From: Streptomyces ambofaciens ATCC 23877 | Lineage (GTDB): Bacteria; Actinomycetota; Actinomycetes; Streptomycetales; Streptomycetaceae | DNA: 64,000 nt | NCBI RefSeq assembly: GCF_001267885.1 | Contig: NZ_CP012382.1 | Span: forward strand, 1,537,001-1,601,000 | Direction: 5' to 3' | Shown: positions 16,224 through 25,256 of the stretch, one piece after another | Position numbering within the stretch: the stretch's first letter is position 1 | Layout of the letters: each line of letters starts with the position of its first letter | Notes under the pieces: model-generated | The model's input: the letters and a program-made list of their open reading frames with translations, nothing else | Database searches by the model: none | What the model was told of the DNA's origin: nothing | Program-made: the position numbers and the translations under genes

Positions 16224-17936
16224 CTAGTCCTCGGGGAGCTCGACGGGCGCGATCTCGTCGTAGACGTCGCCCGGGCCGGGGTTGGTCGCGTCGGTCGTCC
16301 CGCCGAAGTGGTGCATGACTCCCCAGACGGCGTTCAGGGCGGTCTGGACGGCTCCCTCGGCCCAGCCCGCCGTCCAGGAGATGTCGTCGCCGGCGAGGAA
16401 GATGCCCCGCTTGTCCTCGGGCAGGTCCTCCTGCATGAAGTGGGTGAACAGGCGCCGCTGGTACCGGTAGTGTCCGGGCAGGTTGGCCTTGAAGGCGCCC
16501 ATGAAGTAGGGCTCGTTCTCCCAGGAGACCGTCACCGGGTTGCCGATGATGTGCTTCCTGATGTCGACCTTCGGGTAGATCTCGCCGAGCGACTTCAGCA
16601 TGACCTCCATCCGCTCGCCTGCGGACAGCGGCAGCCACTTCAGGCTGTCGTCGCACCAGGTGTAGGAGAGGCAGATGACGGCGGGCCTGTCCGGACCGTC
16701 GTCCAGGAGGTAGGTGCCGCGGGTCATGCGGTCGGTGAGCGTCATCGACATGACGTCCCGCCCGGTCGGCTCCCCGTTGTCGTCGACGGCCTTGTCGAGC
16801 CAGAACGGGCGGTCCACGGGGACGAAGAGCTTGGAGCTCTCCATGTAGTGGGTCCGCTCGATCGCGGTCCAGTGGTCGATCGGGAAGAGCGAGTCGTCGC
16901 AGTCGATCTTGGAGAGCAGCATCCAGGACTGGGCGGTGAAGATCGCCGCCCGGTAGGTGCGGATGTCGCCGTCGGCGTCGGTCACGGTGATCCGGTTGCC
17001 GGCGGTGCGGGTCAGCCGGGTCACGGCCGGGCGGGGCTCGCCGTTCACGTGCAGGGACTGCAGCGAGGTGCCGTACGGCCAGTGGACGATCTTCTCCGGC
17101 TCGCGCTCCCAGAGCCTGAGCGGCAGCTGCTGGGAGCCGCCGACGATGCCGCGGTGGTGGTCGTCGGCCTCGGTGTAGACGACACGGAGGATCTCCAGGA
17201 TGGAGTTGGGGAAGTCGGTGTCCCAGCCGCCGGTGCCGAAGCCGACCTGGCCGAAGATCTCGCGGTGCCGGAAGGACTTGAAGGCCTCGGAGTCGCAGAG
17301 GAAGCCGTAGAAGGTCTGGTTGTCGAGCTTCTCGACCAGCTTCGCCCAGATCTCGCGGATGCGCGGGACGTCGCGCTCGCGCAGGGCGCGGTTCATGTCG
17401 GAGAAGTCGGCGCCCTCCTCGAGGCACCTGGCCCAGGCGTCGGCCACGTCACGGTAGACCTGCGGCAGGTCGTCGAGGGTCTCGGCGTAGTGCGACTCGC
17501 CCTTGAGGTCCACGACGGTGGAGGGTGTCGCCTCGGCGAGGGGGTTGGGGAACGCGCGGGTCTCCAGTCCCACCAGGTCGATGTAGTGCTGGAGGGCGGT
17601 GGAGGACGGCGGGAAGCGCATCGCGCCCATCTCGGCGGTCAGGGACGGGTCACACCCCTCGAAGCCGACGGTGCGCAGGCGCCCCCCGATCCGGTCGGCC
17701 TCGTAGACGACGGGCTTGAGGCCCATCTTCATCAGCTCGTAGGCGGCCACGATGCCGGACATGCCGCCGCCGATGATCGCGACCTCGCTGCCGTGCTCGG
17801 TCGCGGGTATCTGGCCGAGACCGGCCGGGTGGGCGAGGAAGTCGTCGTACGCGTACGGGAAGTCCGGACCGAACATGGTGATCGGCGGCTGCTGCTCGTC
17901 TGCGTGCTCGATCGCGTTGGGCACGGTGGACGTCAT
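16224..17936 (-). CDS. davB: Flavin amine oxidase, probable L-lysine 2-monooxygenase (DavB-like)
   Basis: The 570-residue protein closely recalls Pseudomonas putida lysine 2-monooxygenase, which converts L-lysine to 5-aminovaleramide with O2. Shared blocks include ITMFGPDFPYAYDDFLAHPAG near the start, IGGGMSGIVAAYELM (dinucleotide-binding, about 54-68), EMGAMRFPPSSTA, GFGTGGWDTDFPNSILEI, HYRYQRRLFTHFMQ and a C-terminal FAD segment GIFLAGDDISWTAGWAEGAVQTALNA. The start is ATG at 17936. It follows davA by 55 bases on the same strand. The monooxygenase-plus-amidase pair argues for lysine rather than tryptophan, but activity is inferred from similarity recalled without a search. Confidence 0.85.
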   Translation of the reverse strand: MTSTVPNAIEHADEQQPPITMFGPDFPYAYDDFLAHPAGLGQIPATEHGSEVAIIGGGMSGIVAAYELMKMGLKPVVYEADRIGGRLRTVGFEGCDPSLTAEMGAMRFPPSSTALQHYIDLVGLETRAFPNPLAEATPSTVVDLKGESHYAETLDDLPQVYRDVADAWARCLEEGADFSDMNRALRERDVPRIREIWAKLVEKLDNQTFYGFLCDSEAFKSFRHREIFGQVGFGTGGWDTDFPNSILEILRVVYTEADDHHRGIVGGSQQLPLRLWEREPEKIVHWPYGTSLQSLHVNGEPRPAVTRLTRTAGNRITVTDADGDIRTYRAAIFTAQSWMLLSKIDCDDSLFPIDHWTAIERTHYMESSKLFVPVDRPFWLDKAVDDNGEPTGRDVMSMTLTDRMTRGTYLLDDGPDRPAVICLSYTWCDDSLKWLPLSAGERMEVMLKSLGEIYPKVDIRKHIIGNPVTVSWENEPYFMGAFKANLPGHYRYQRRLFTHFMQEDLPEDKRGIFLAGDDISWTAGWAEGAVQTALNAVWGVMHHFGGTTDATNPGPGDVYDEIAPVELPED

Positions 17937-17991
17937 GGGGTACGGACTCCTTGCACAGGTGGAACGGGGGTGAGGGCTCGGCGCGCGGGAC

Positions 17992-18780
17992 TCAGACGAG
18001 GGCCCCGTAGAGACCGGGGCGGCGGTCCTTCAGGTACGGGTTGGCCTCGCGGGAGGCGGCGAGGAGGACCGGGTCGACGTCGGCGAGGACCAGTTCCTCG
18101 GCGCGCCCGGCCCGGCCGCGGACGGTCCCGTCGGGTCCGGCGAGCGCGGACAGCCCGACGAACTCGTACTCGCCCTCCTGGCCGACGCGGTTGACGTACG
18201 CCACGTACATCTGGTTCTCGAAGGCCCGCACCGGCACGACGGACTCGGCGACGAACTGGAACGGGTGCATCTGCGCGGTCGGGACGAGCAGCAGGTCGGT
18301 GCCGGCCAGGGCGTGCGCGCGCACGTTCTCCGGGAACTCCACGTCGTAGCAGATCATCAGGCCGACGGTGACCCCGTCGAGCTCGGCCTGGACGACGGAC
18401 CGCTCGCCGGGCGTGAAGTGGTCGCGCTCGAAGCAGCCGAAGAGGTGGGTCTTGCGGTAGTTGGCCAGGCGGGTGCCGTCGGCGGAGATCAGCTGGACGG
18501 AGTTGAACACGTCCGCGCCGGCCCGCTCCGGGTAGCCGTACGCGACGGCGAGGCCGTGGCGCCCGGCGATCTCGGCGACGGCGTCGGCCGCGTCGCCGTC
18601 GGCGGGCTCGGCGAGGGCGGCGACGGCGTCGCCGATCGCGTACCCGGTGAGGAACAGCTCGGCGGTGACCAGCAGCCCGGAGCCCGCGGCGGCGGCCCGG
18701 CCCGCGGCCTCGTCGAGGACCTTGAGGTTCTCGGCGGTGGAGCCGGGCCGGCCGGAGCTCTGGAGCAGGGCGGTGCGCAT
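17992..18780 (-). CDS. davA: Nitrilase-superfamily amidase, probable 5-aminopentanamidase (DavA-like)
   Basis: The 262-residue enzyme has the Glu-Lys-Cys triad of carbon-nitrogen hydrolases: Glu41 in AELFLTGY, Lys110 in NYRKTHLFG and Cys144 in GLMICYDVEFPE. The sequence around all three resembles P. putida DavA, which hydrolyses 5-aminovaleramide to 5-aminovalerate. It lies directly upstream of the davB-like gene, its expected pathway partner. Its 5' region carries three CGTTGCG boxes at 18861-18920. Genes for the next steps, 5-aminovalerate transaminase and semialdehyde dehydrogenase, are not in the window. Confidence 0.85.
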   Translation of the reverse strand: MRTALLQSSGRPGSTAENLKVLDEAAGRAAAAGSGLLVTAELFLTGYAIGDAVAALAEPADGDAADAVAEIAGRHGLAVAYGYPERAGADVFNSVQLISADGTRLANYRKTHLFGCFERDHFTPGERSVVQAELDGVTVGLMICYDVEFPENVRAHALAGTDLLLVPTAQMHPFQFVAESVVPVRAFENQMYVAYVNRVGQEGEYEFVGLSALAGPDGTVRGRAGRAEELVLADVDPVLLAASREANPYLKDRRPGLYGALV

Positions 18781-18860
18781 GCGTGATCCTCACCGGTGGG
18801 AGGGGGTCGGGGGGCCAGATAGACGGTACGGTCGGCGGTCTCGCCCGGACAAGCAGGAGC

Positions 18861-18920
18861 CGTTGCGCGCCGGTGAGCGGTTCGTTGCGTCCGCTCGGCG
18901 CCCGGCGGCGATTCGTTGCG
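18861..18920 (-). promoter_or_regulatory. Triple CGTTGCG array upstream of davA
   Basis: CGTTGCG occurs at 18861-18867, 18883-18889 and 18914-18920, with steps of 22 and 31 bases, close to two and three helical turns. The same three-box pattern precedes the permease-lrp unit at 22886-22943. It is likely the operator of the nearby Lrp-type regulator. Confidence 0.65.
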
Positions 18921-19319
18921 CGCCTCGCACGCCGGGCCTCCGAACGGGCCGCTCGACGGCGGAGCACCCGGCCCGCGGGGCACCCGGCGCGCGGGGCACC
19001 GGATGCTCTCCCGACGGTGCGGAGCGCGCCCGTTCCCCGCACCGTGGCGGAGGCGCTTGGCCGAGGGTGCCCGGGCGAAGCCCGACACCTACCGCCTCGC
19101 GACCGGCGGTGCCGTGTCCGTCGTCCACGGAGTCGTCACCGACTCCGAGCTGCCCGGCGGGGGGGCGGGCGGGGTCGGTGGCGGCACGGTCCGCGAGCCT
19201 CGGGCGCGACGACCGGCCCGGCCGCCGCCGGGCCTCCACGGGCAGCCCCCGGGGGGGCGAGCCGCCCCGGGGCTGTGCCGTCGGCCCCTTCGAGGAGGTC
19301 AGGAAGGGGACCGGCGGCT
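18921..19319. other. Non-coding spacer with tandem repeat and hairpin
   Basis: No convincing gene was found here. A 16-base unit GGGGCACCCGGCGCGC is repeated about 2.6 times at 18961-19002. A GC-rich hairpin at 19244-19274 (AGCCCC...GGGGCT with an inner GGGGC/GCCCC stem) may end transcription of the MFS gene, which stops at 19320. Open frames across this stretch look like chance products of base composition. Confidence 0.6.
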
Positions 19320-20525
19320 TCAGGATCGTGCCCCGGCGGCCGCGGCACGGGCGGCCGTCGCCAGCAGCAGCGCCGTCAGCAGGTACGGCACCGCGGACCA
19401 GGCGAACGCGGTGGCGTGCCCGGTCGCCGTGGCCGTCGCCGCGTAGGCGGCGAAGGTGGCGAGGGTGCCCAGCTCCGCACCGAGGCCCGCGACCGACGTC
19501 AGCGTGGCCCGTCCGGTGTCCTCGATGCGTCGCTGGAGGCGGGCGTCGGCCAGCACGGTCGCCAGCTGGAAGCCGCCGAACGCCAGCGCGACCAGGACCA
19601 CGGCGCCCGGGGTGCCGGCGGCGGCGCCCACCGCCAGGGCGAGCGCGGAGCCGGTGAGCAGGGCGGCGAACCCGGTCGTGGTCAGGCGTTCGGCGGGGCC
19701 GGCCAGCAGGCTGCCGGCCGTGGCGCCGGCCCAGACCACCAGCAGCAGCCAGGGGACGGTCTCCTGGGCCACGCCGGTGTCCCGCACCAGCAGCGGCGTG
19801 TACTCGTCGAGCGCGCCCCACACCGAGGTCACCGCCGGCACGAGCAGCAGCGCGCCCCGCACGGAGCGGTCGCCGCGGGCTTCGGCGAGGCCGGCGCGCA
19901 GGGTGGCGGCCCAGTGGCCGCCGGCGGCGGGCGGTGTGCGGCGCTCGGGGAAGCGGGTCGCCACGGCCGCTCCGGCCAGGCAGACCAGCACGCTCGCCGC
20001 GCCCACCGCTTGGTAGCCGCCCCAGGAGAAGACCGGGCCGGCCAGGCCCATCGCGGCCATCGTCGCGGCGATGCCCACCGCGCGGGCCCGCCCCATCACC
20101 CGGGCGTACCGGTCGGCGGCGCCGTCCCGGTCGAGTTCGTCGTAGACCAGCGCCTCCAGCGCTCCGGAGCCGAGCGCGCCGCCGGCGCCCCACAGGACGA
20201 AGCCGAGCGCGAAGGCGCCGTAGGAGGGCACGAGCACCCACAGGGCGAAGCCGGCCGCGGTGAGCAGCGGGCCGAGGACCAGCAGCCTCCGCCGTGAGGT
20301 GGCGTCGGCCCAGGCACCGGAGGGCACCTCCAGGACGACGCCGGTGAGCGACCACAGGGCGAACAGGGAGGAGATCTGCCAGACGGACAGACCGGTGTCG
20401 CTGAACAGCAGCGCGTACACCGGGTAGAGCAGGACGAAGTCGTCGCAGAACGCGGAGGCGTACAGCGTGCGCGACAGCCGCCGGGTACCGGCGGTGACGG
20501 GGACACGCTCGGGTGAGAGAGTCAT
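19320..20525 (-). CDS. MFS transporter
   Basis: The 401-residue protein has about 12 hydrophobic segments, and its N-terminal part (ASAFCDDFVLLYPVYALLF, LTGVVLEVPSGAWADATSRRRLLVLG) includes the MFS helix 2-3 loop motif. It resembles uncharacterised multidrug or solute exporters. An upstream in-frame ATG at 20609 would add 28 Pro-rich residues. The ATG at 20525 after a GGGAAGGCCTC site fits the family start. It lies between the Lrp gene and davA on the same strand but has no CGTTGCG array of its own. Substrate unknown. Confidence 0.85.
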   Translation of the reverse strand: MTLSPERVPVTAGTRRLSRTLYASAFCDDFVLLYPVYALLFSDTGLSVWQISSLFALWSLTGVVLEVPSGAWADATSRRRLLVLGPLLTAAGFALWVLVPSYGAFALGFVLWGAGGALGSGALEALVYDELDRDGAADRYARVMGRARAVGIAATMAAMGLAGPVFSWGGYQAVGAASVLVCLAGAAVATRFPERRTPPAAGGHWAATLRAGLAEARGDRSVRGALLLVPAVTSVWGALDEYTPLLVRDTGVAQETVPWLLLVVWAGATAGSLLAGPAERLTTTGFAALLTGSALALAVGAAAGTPGAVVLVALAFGGFQLATVLADARLQRRIEDTGRATLTSVAGLGAELGTLATFAAYAATATATGHATAFAWSAVPYLLTALLLATAARAAAAGARS

Positions 20526-20655
20526 GAGGCCTTCCCGAGGGGGCGGTTCGGACACCGGGGGTACGGCGTCCGAGGCGGCCCTCGGGGGCAGGCACGGCTG
20601 GGGGATCAATGTCGCCAGGTCATGACACCGATGCTAGCCGGGTGACCCGGACCCG

Positions 20656-20755
20656 GTCAGGCGGTCGGCCGATCAGGTCGCGCGCCCAGGTCGCGCGCCA
20701 GACCGGGCACCCAGACCGGGCGGTCACGCCGGGCGATCAGGCCGGGCGGTCAGGT
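20656..20755. repeat. Degenerate 12-14 base tandem repeats
   Basis: Units such as GGTCGCGCGCCCA, GGTCGCGCGCCAG, ACCGGGCACCCAG, ACCGGGCGGTCAC and GCCGGGCGATCAG follow one another with a period near 13. The array reaches the stop codon of the Lrp gene. Its function is unknown. Confidence 0.7.
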
Positions 20756-21202
20756 CGGCGACCCGGACGAGAAGCGCCGGAGCAGCGGCGAGAGCACCAG
20801 CACGGACTTGGTCCGTTCGACGAACGGCTCCCCGGCGATCCGCTCCAGGACCCGTTCGAAGTGCCGCATGTCGGAGGCGAAGACCTGGGCGACCGCGTCC
20901 GCGTCCCCGGTGACGGTGGAGGCGGCGACGACCTCCTGGTAGCGCTCCAGGCCCCGCTGGATGGTCTCCGGCGAGGTGTTGCGGCGGCAGAAGATCTCGA
21001 CGAACCCCTCGGTCTCCCAGCCGAGCGCGGCGGGGTCCACCCGTACGGTGAATCCGGTGATGGCTCCGGTGGCGCGCAGCCGGTCCACGCGCCGTTTGAC
21101 GGCGGGCGCGGACAGGCCGACCGACTGCCCGATGTCCGCGTAGGAACGGCGGGCGTCCTCGGCGAGGGCGTGCACGATGCGTTCGTCGAGATCGTTCAGC
21201 AC
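20750..21202 (-). CDS. Lrp/AsnC-family transcriptional regulator
   Basis: The 150-residue protein has an N-terminal helix-turn-helix (LDERIVHALAEDARRSYADIGQSVGLSAPAVKRRVDRL, about 5-45) and a C-terminal RAM ligand domain (about 68-140, GFVEIFCRRNTSPETIQ and VTGDADAVAQVFASD). Such proteins sense amino acids and bind DNA as dimers, octamers or hexadecamers. The start is GTG at 21202, ten bases after the CAT permease stop, so the two are probably cotranscribed. The matching CGTTGCG arrays before the permease and davA are natural targets. Lysine is the inferred effector. Confidence 0.93.
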   Translation of the reverse strand: MLNDLDERIVHALAEDARRSYADIGQSVGLSAPAVKRRVDRLRATGAITGFTVRVDPAALGWETEGFVEIFCRRNTSPETIQRGLERYQEVVAASTVTGDADAVAQVFASDMRHFERVLERIAGEPFVERTKSVLVLSPLLRRFSSGSPT

Positions 21203-21212
21203 TGCGGGTGGT

Positions 21213-22697
21213 TCACTTCACTTCTGGTGTCACGGTGTCCGGTGCGGCCAGCCGGGAACGCCGGTGGCCGTACACGAAGTAGAACACGAGCCCCACGGCC
21301 ATCCAGACACCGAAGACCACCCAGGTGACGGTGGACAGGCTGCCCATCATCCAGACGCAGAGGGCGAAGCCCAGCGCCGGCAGGACCGGAGACAGCGGTA
21401 CCCGGAAGGTGCGGCGCATGTCCGGGCGGGTGCGGCGCAGGACCACGACGGCCACGTTGACCAGGGCGAAGGCGAAGAGGGTGCCGATGCTGGTGGCGTC
21501 GGCGAGCTGCCCGAGCGGAATCGCGGCGGCCAGGACACCGCAGAACAGGGAGACGATCAGCGTGTTGGCGCGGGGCGCGCCGGTCTTCGGGTGGACCCGG
21601 GAGAACACCTTCGGCACCAGTCCGTCGCGGGACATGGCGAACAGGACGCGGGTCTGGCCGTAGAGCACGGTCAGGACGACGCTGGCGATGGCGACGACGG
21701 CGCAGAACGCCAGCAGGGTGCCCCAGAAGTCCTGCCCGGTGACGTCGGCCATGATCTGGGCGAGGGAGGCCTCGGAGTCGGTGAAGGTGCGCCAAGGGCG
21801 GGCACCGACGGCGACGGCCGCGACGAGGACGTAGAGCACCGTCACGATGACGAGGGACAGCATGATCGCGCGGGGCAGGTCGCGCTGGGCGTTCTTCGCC
21901 TCCTCGCCGGCGGTGGAGGCGGCGTCGAAGCCGATGTACGAGAAGAACAGCGTCGCGCCGGCCGCGCTCACCCCGGCCATGCCGAGCGGCATGAAGTTCT
22001 CGTAGTTGCCGGAGCGGAAGCCCTGCACGCCGATCGCGCAGAACAGCACCAGCGCCGCGATCTTGACGACGACCATGATCGTGTTGGCGCGGGCCGACTC
22101 GCGGGCGCCGCCCAGCAGGAACGTCATGGCGAGGAGCACCACGATCAGCGCGGGCAGGTTGAAGACGCCGCCGTCGCCCGGCGGGGCCGACAGCGCGGCC
22201 GGGATGGTGACACCGATGGTGCCGTCGAGGAGCTCGTTGAGGTACTCGCCCCAGCCGACGGCGACGGCGGCGACCGACACGCCGTACTCCAGGACCAGAC
22301 ACCAGCCGCAGATCCAGGCGATCAGCTCGCCCATCGTCGCGTAGGCGTACGAGTACGAGGACCCGGCGACCGGGATGGTGCCCGCCAGTTCGGCGTAGGA
22401 CAGGGCGGAGAAGAGCGCCGTGAGGCCGGCGATGACGAAGGAGAGCGTGACGGCGGGCCCGGCCTTGGGGACGGCCTCGCCGAGGACGACGAAGATGCCG
22501 GTGCCGAGGGTGGCGCCGATGCTGATCATCGTGAGCTGCCACAGGCCGAGGGAGCGGCGCAGTGTGCCGCCCTCGCCCTGGCCGCCCTCGGCGACCAGCC
22601 GTTCCACGGGTTTGCGGCGCATGAGGCGCGCGGCCAGGCCCGGGGACGTGGGGCCGGCCGATGCGTCGTGGTGCGGGGGTGCGCCTTGGTCGAGCAC
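21213..22697 (-). CDS. APC-family amino acid permease, CAT (cationic) type
   Basis: The 494-residue protein has about 12-14 membrane segments. MRRKPVERLVAEG followed by LGLWQLTMISIGATLGTGIFVVLG is typical of the CAT subgroup of APC transporters, many of which carry lysine or arginine. Other blocks are SYAELAGTIPVAGSSYSYAY and SYIGFDAASTAGEEAKNAQRDLPRAI. The start is GTG at 22697 after AAAGGAGTCAACGC; the frame is open far upstream but without family similarity. A hairpin (22801-22828) and three CGTTGCG boxes lie upstream. With the dav-like genes downstream, lysine uptake is the best guess. Confidence 0.92.
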   Translation of the reverse strand: MLDQGAPPHHDASAGPTSPGLAARLMRRKPVERLVAEGGQGEGGTLRRSLGLWQLTMISIGATLGTGIFVVLGEAVPKAGPAVTLSFVIAGLTALFSALSYAELAGTIPVAGSSYSYAYATMGELIAWICGWCLVLEYGVSVAAVAVGWGEYLNELLDGTIGVTIPAALSAPPGDGGVFNLPALIVVLLAMTFLLGGARESARANTIMVVVKIAALVLFCAIGVQGFRSGNYENFMPLGMAGVSAAGATLFFSYIGFDAASTAGEEAKNAQRDLPRAIMLSLVIVTVLYVLVAAVAVGARPWRTFTDSEASLAQIMADVTGQDFWGTLLAFCAVVAIASVVLTVLYGQTRVLFAMSRDGLVPKVFSRVHPKTGAPRANTLIVSLFCGVLAAAIPLGQLADATSIGTLFAFALVNVAVVVLRRTRPDMRRTFRVPLSPVLPALGFALCVWMMGSLSTVTWVVFGVWMAVGLVFYFVYGHRRSRLAAPDTVTPEVK

Positions 22698-22800
22698 GCG
22701 TTGACTCCTTTGTCGCTGCCGGTCGCTCCGCCGGTGACGAGCGGTCGGGCTCCCGGCGGGTCTCTGGAGCGGCGGGGAACGGCGGGCGCCCCGTGAAGGA

Positions 22801-22828
22801 GCGGGAACCCACCGAGCGGGGTTCCCGC
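22801..22828 (-). promoter_or_regulatory. Hairpin in the permease leader region
   Basis: GCGGGAACCC and GGGTTCCCGC form a perfect 10-base stem with an 8-base loop, about 104 bases before the permease start. If transcription begins at the CGTTGCG array, this stem is in the leader RNA and could act as an attenuator or stability element. Confidence 0.5.
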
Positions 22829-22885
22829 CACGCCACGTACAGCGCAGAACACTACGAGCGGTGCGGTGCCCGGGTAATGCAGCAA

Positions 22886-22943
22886 CCTTGCGCGTCCCCG
22901 GACGATCGTTGCGTTCACCGGGGCGCGGCGCGTGTTCGTTGCG
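22886..22943 (-). promoter_or_regulatory. Triple CGTTGCG array upstream of permease-lrp
   Basis: Boxes are CCTTGCG (22886-22892, within the palindrome GCAA-CC-TTGC), CGTTGCG (22907-22913) and CGTTGCG (22937-22943), with steps of 21 and 30 bases. Each box shares its flanks with the equivalent davA box: TTGCGCG in the first, TCGTTGCGT in the second, TTCGTTGCGCG in the third. Likely Lrp-type operator. Confidence 0.65.
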
Positions 22944-23210
22944 CGAGGGCTCGTGAGGGGCTGCGTACAGCGATCTTCGAGCGGCGCGTCGCCCCTGGTC
23001 AGCCGCCGTCCGGAGAGGATGGCGCACGGACAGGACGGCGTACGGGCGGAGGAGGACGGACGAGGTCCGGGCCCCGGTCAGGATCCGGACCGAACGACGT
23101 ACGGGCTGAACCACGTACCGGCCGAACCACGGCGTACGGGCTGAACGAGGCACGGCCCCGGCCGCCCGCTTCCCGGGGACGGTCAGGGCCGTACGGAGGT
23201 CTCCGCGCGC
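22944..23210. other. Non-coding spacer downstream of guaB1
   Basis: I see no gene here. The segment 23040-23150 has loosely repeated CGTACGGGCTGAAC and CCGAACCAC elements, giving weak internal repetition. No T-rich hairpin is evident after guaB1. Confidence 0.5.
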
Positions 23211-24695
<1,485 letters not shown>

Positions 24696-24761
24696 TCAGC
24701 CAGGGGGAAAGAGCACGTACTTCATTGTCCCACGGACGATGGCCGACAACCCCCGGGCAGA

Positions 24762-25115
24762 TCATCCAGGCTGGTCAGCGACCTCCTTGGAGGATCCTCC
24801 AGGCCCGAGGGTCACGAAGAGTCCCGGACCGCGGTCCGTCGCCTCCGCGAAGACCTCCTCCGCTACGGCCCACTCGTCCGGCCGTGCCTCGGCGTACGCC
24901 CGCCAGCCCCGTACGACGAGGACCAGCCCCCGCTCCGCAGCTTCCCCGGGCCAGACCGAGGGGTCGGCCAGGGAGTCGGCGAGCGCGTCCCAGTTCCGGC
25001 CGAACCAGTCGGGCAGGGCCAGGTCACGGGCGCAGCGGTCCATCAGGCCCGCCTTGTCCGTGACCCCGTCGAGGTCCAGCGTGACCACGAGCCGCCCCGC
25101 GGGATCCTCCGTCAT
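24762..25115 (-). CDS. Barstar-family protein
   Basis: The 117-residue protein carries the barstar fold signature LDLDGVTDKAGLMDRCARDLALPDWFGRNWDALADSLAD, the part that in barstar contacts barnase. Barstar relatives inhibit guanine-specific ribonucleases or serve as immunity proteins for secreted toxins. No ribonuclease or toxin gene is next to it. It lies 108 bases upstream of guaB1 on the same strand. Function here is unproven. The start is ATG at 25115. Confidence 0.85.
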   Translation of the reverse strand: MTEDPAGRLVVTLDLDGVTDKAGLMDRCARDLALPDWFGRNWDALADSLADPSVWPGEAAERGLVLVVRGWRAYAEARPDEWAVAEEVFAEATDRGPGLFVTLGPGGSSKEVADQPG

Positions 25116-25159
25116 GCCGTGCCCTTCCCTCCGTCGTCCGCGTGCCTGTGCGTCACTCG

Positions 25160-25256
25160 TCGTCCGAGTGCCCGTCCCGACGCTCGTCGCTCCGTCGCCC
25201 GAGAGCCCGTCCCGTCGCTCCGGTAGCCCGTCCAGTCGCCCGGAGGACGCCGTCCC
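25160..25256. repeat. Degenerate ~20-base repeats downstream of the SorC gene
   Basis: Variants of GTGCCCGTCCCGACGCTCGT, AGCCCGTCCCGTCGCTCCGG and TAGCCCGTCCAGTCGCCCGG follow one another between the SorC gene stop and the barstar gene. They show no obvious hairpin or T run. Confidence 0.6.

Noticed and set aside
16224..18780. Indole-acetic acid synthesis pair (tryptophan monooxygenase plus amidase)
   Set aside because: The amidase is a nitrilase-superfamily enzyme with DavA-like active-site segments, not an amidase-signature IaaH, and the oxidase resembles DavB more than IaaM.
18921..19319. Possible coding region between davA and the MFS gene
   Set aside because: Open frames on both strands are Arg/Pro/Gly-rich with no family resemblance; the tandem repeat and hairpin explain much of the stretch.
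23040..23150. Possible small gene or RNA downstream of guaB1
   Set aside because: Only weak repeated CGTACGGG/GAACCAC elements are seen, with no start, ribosome site or stable fold that stands out.
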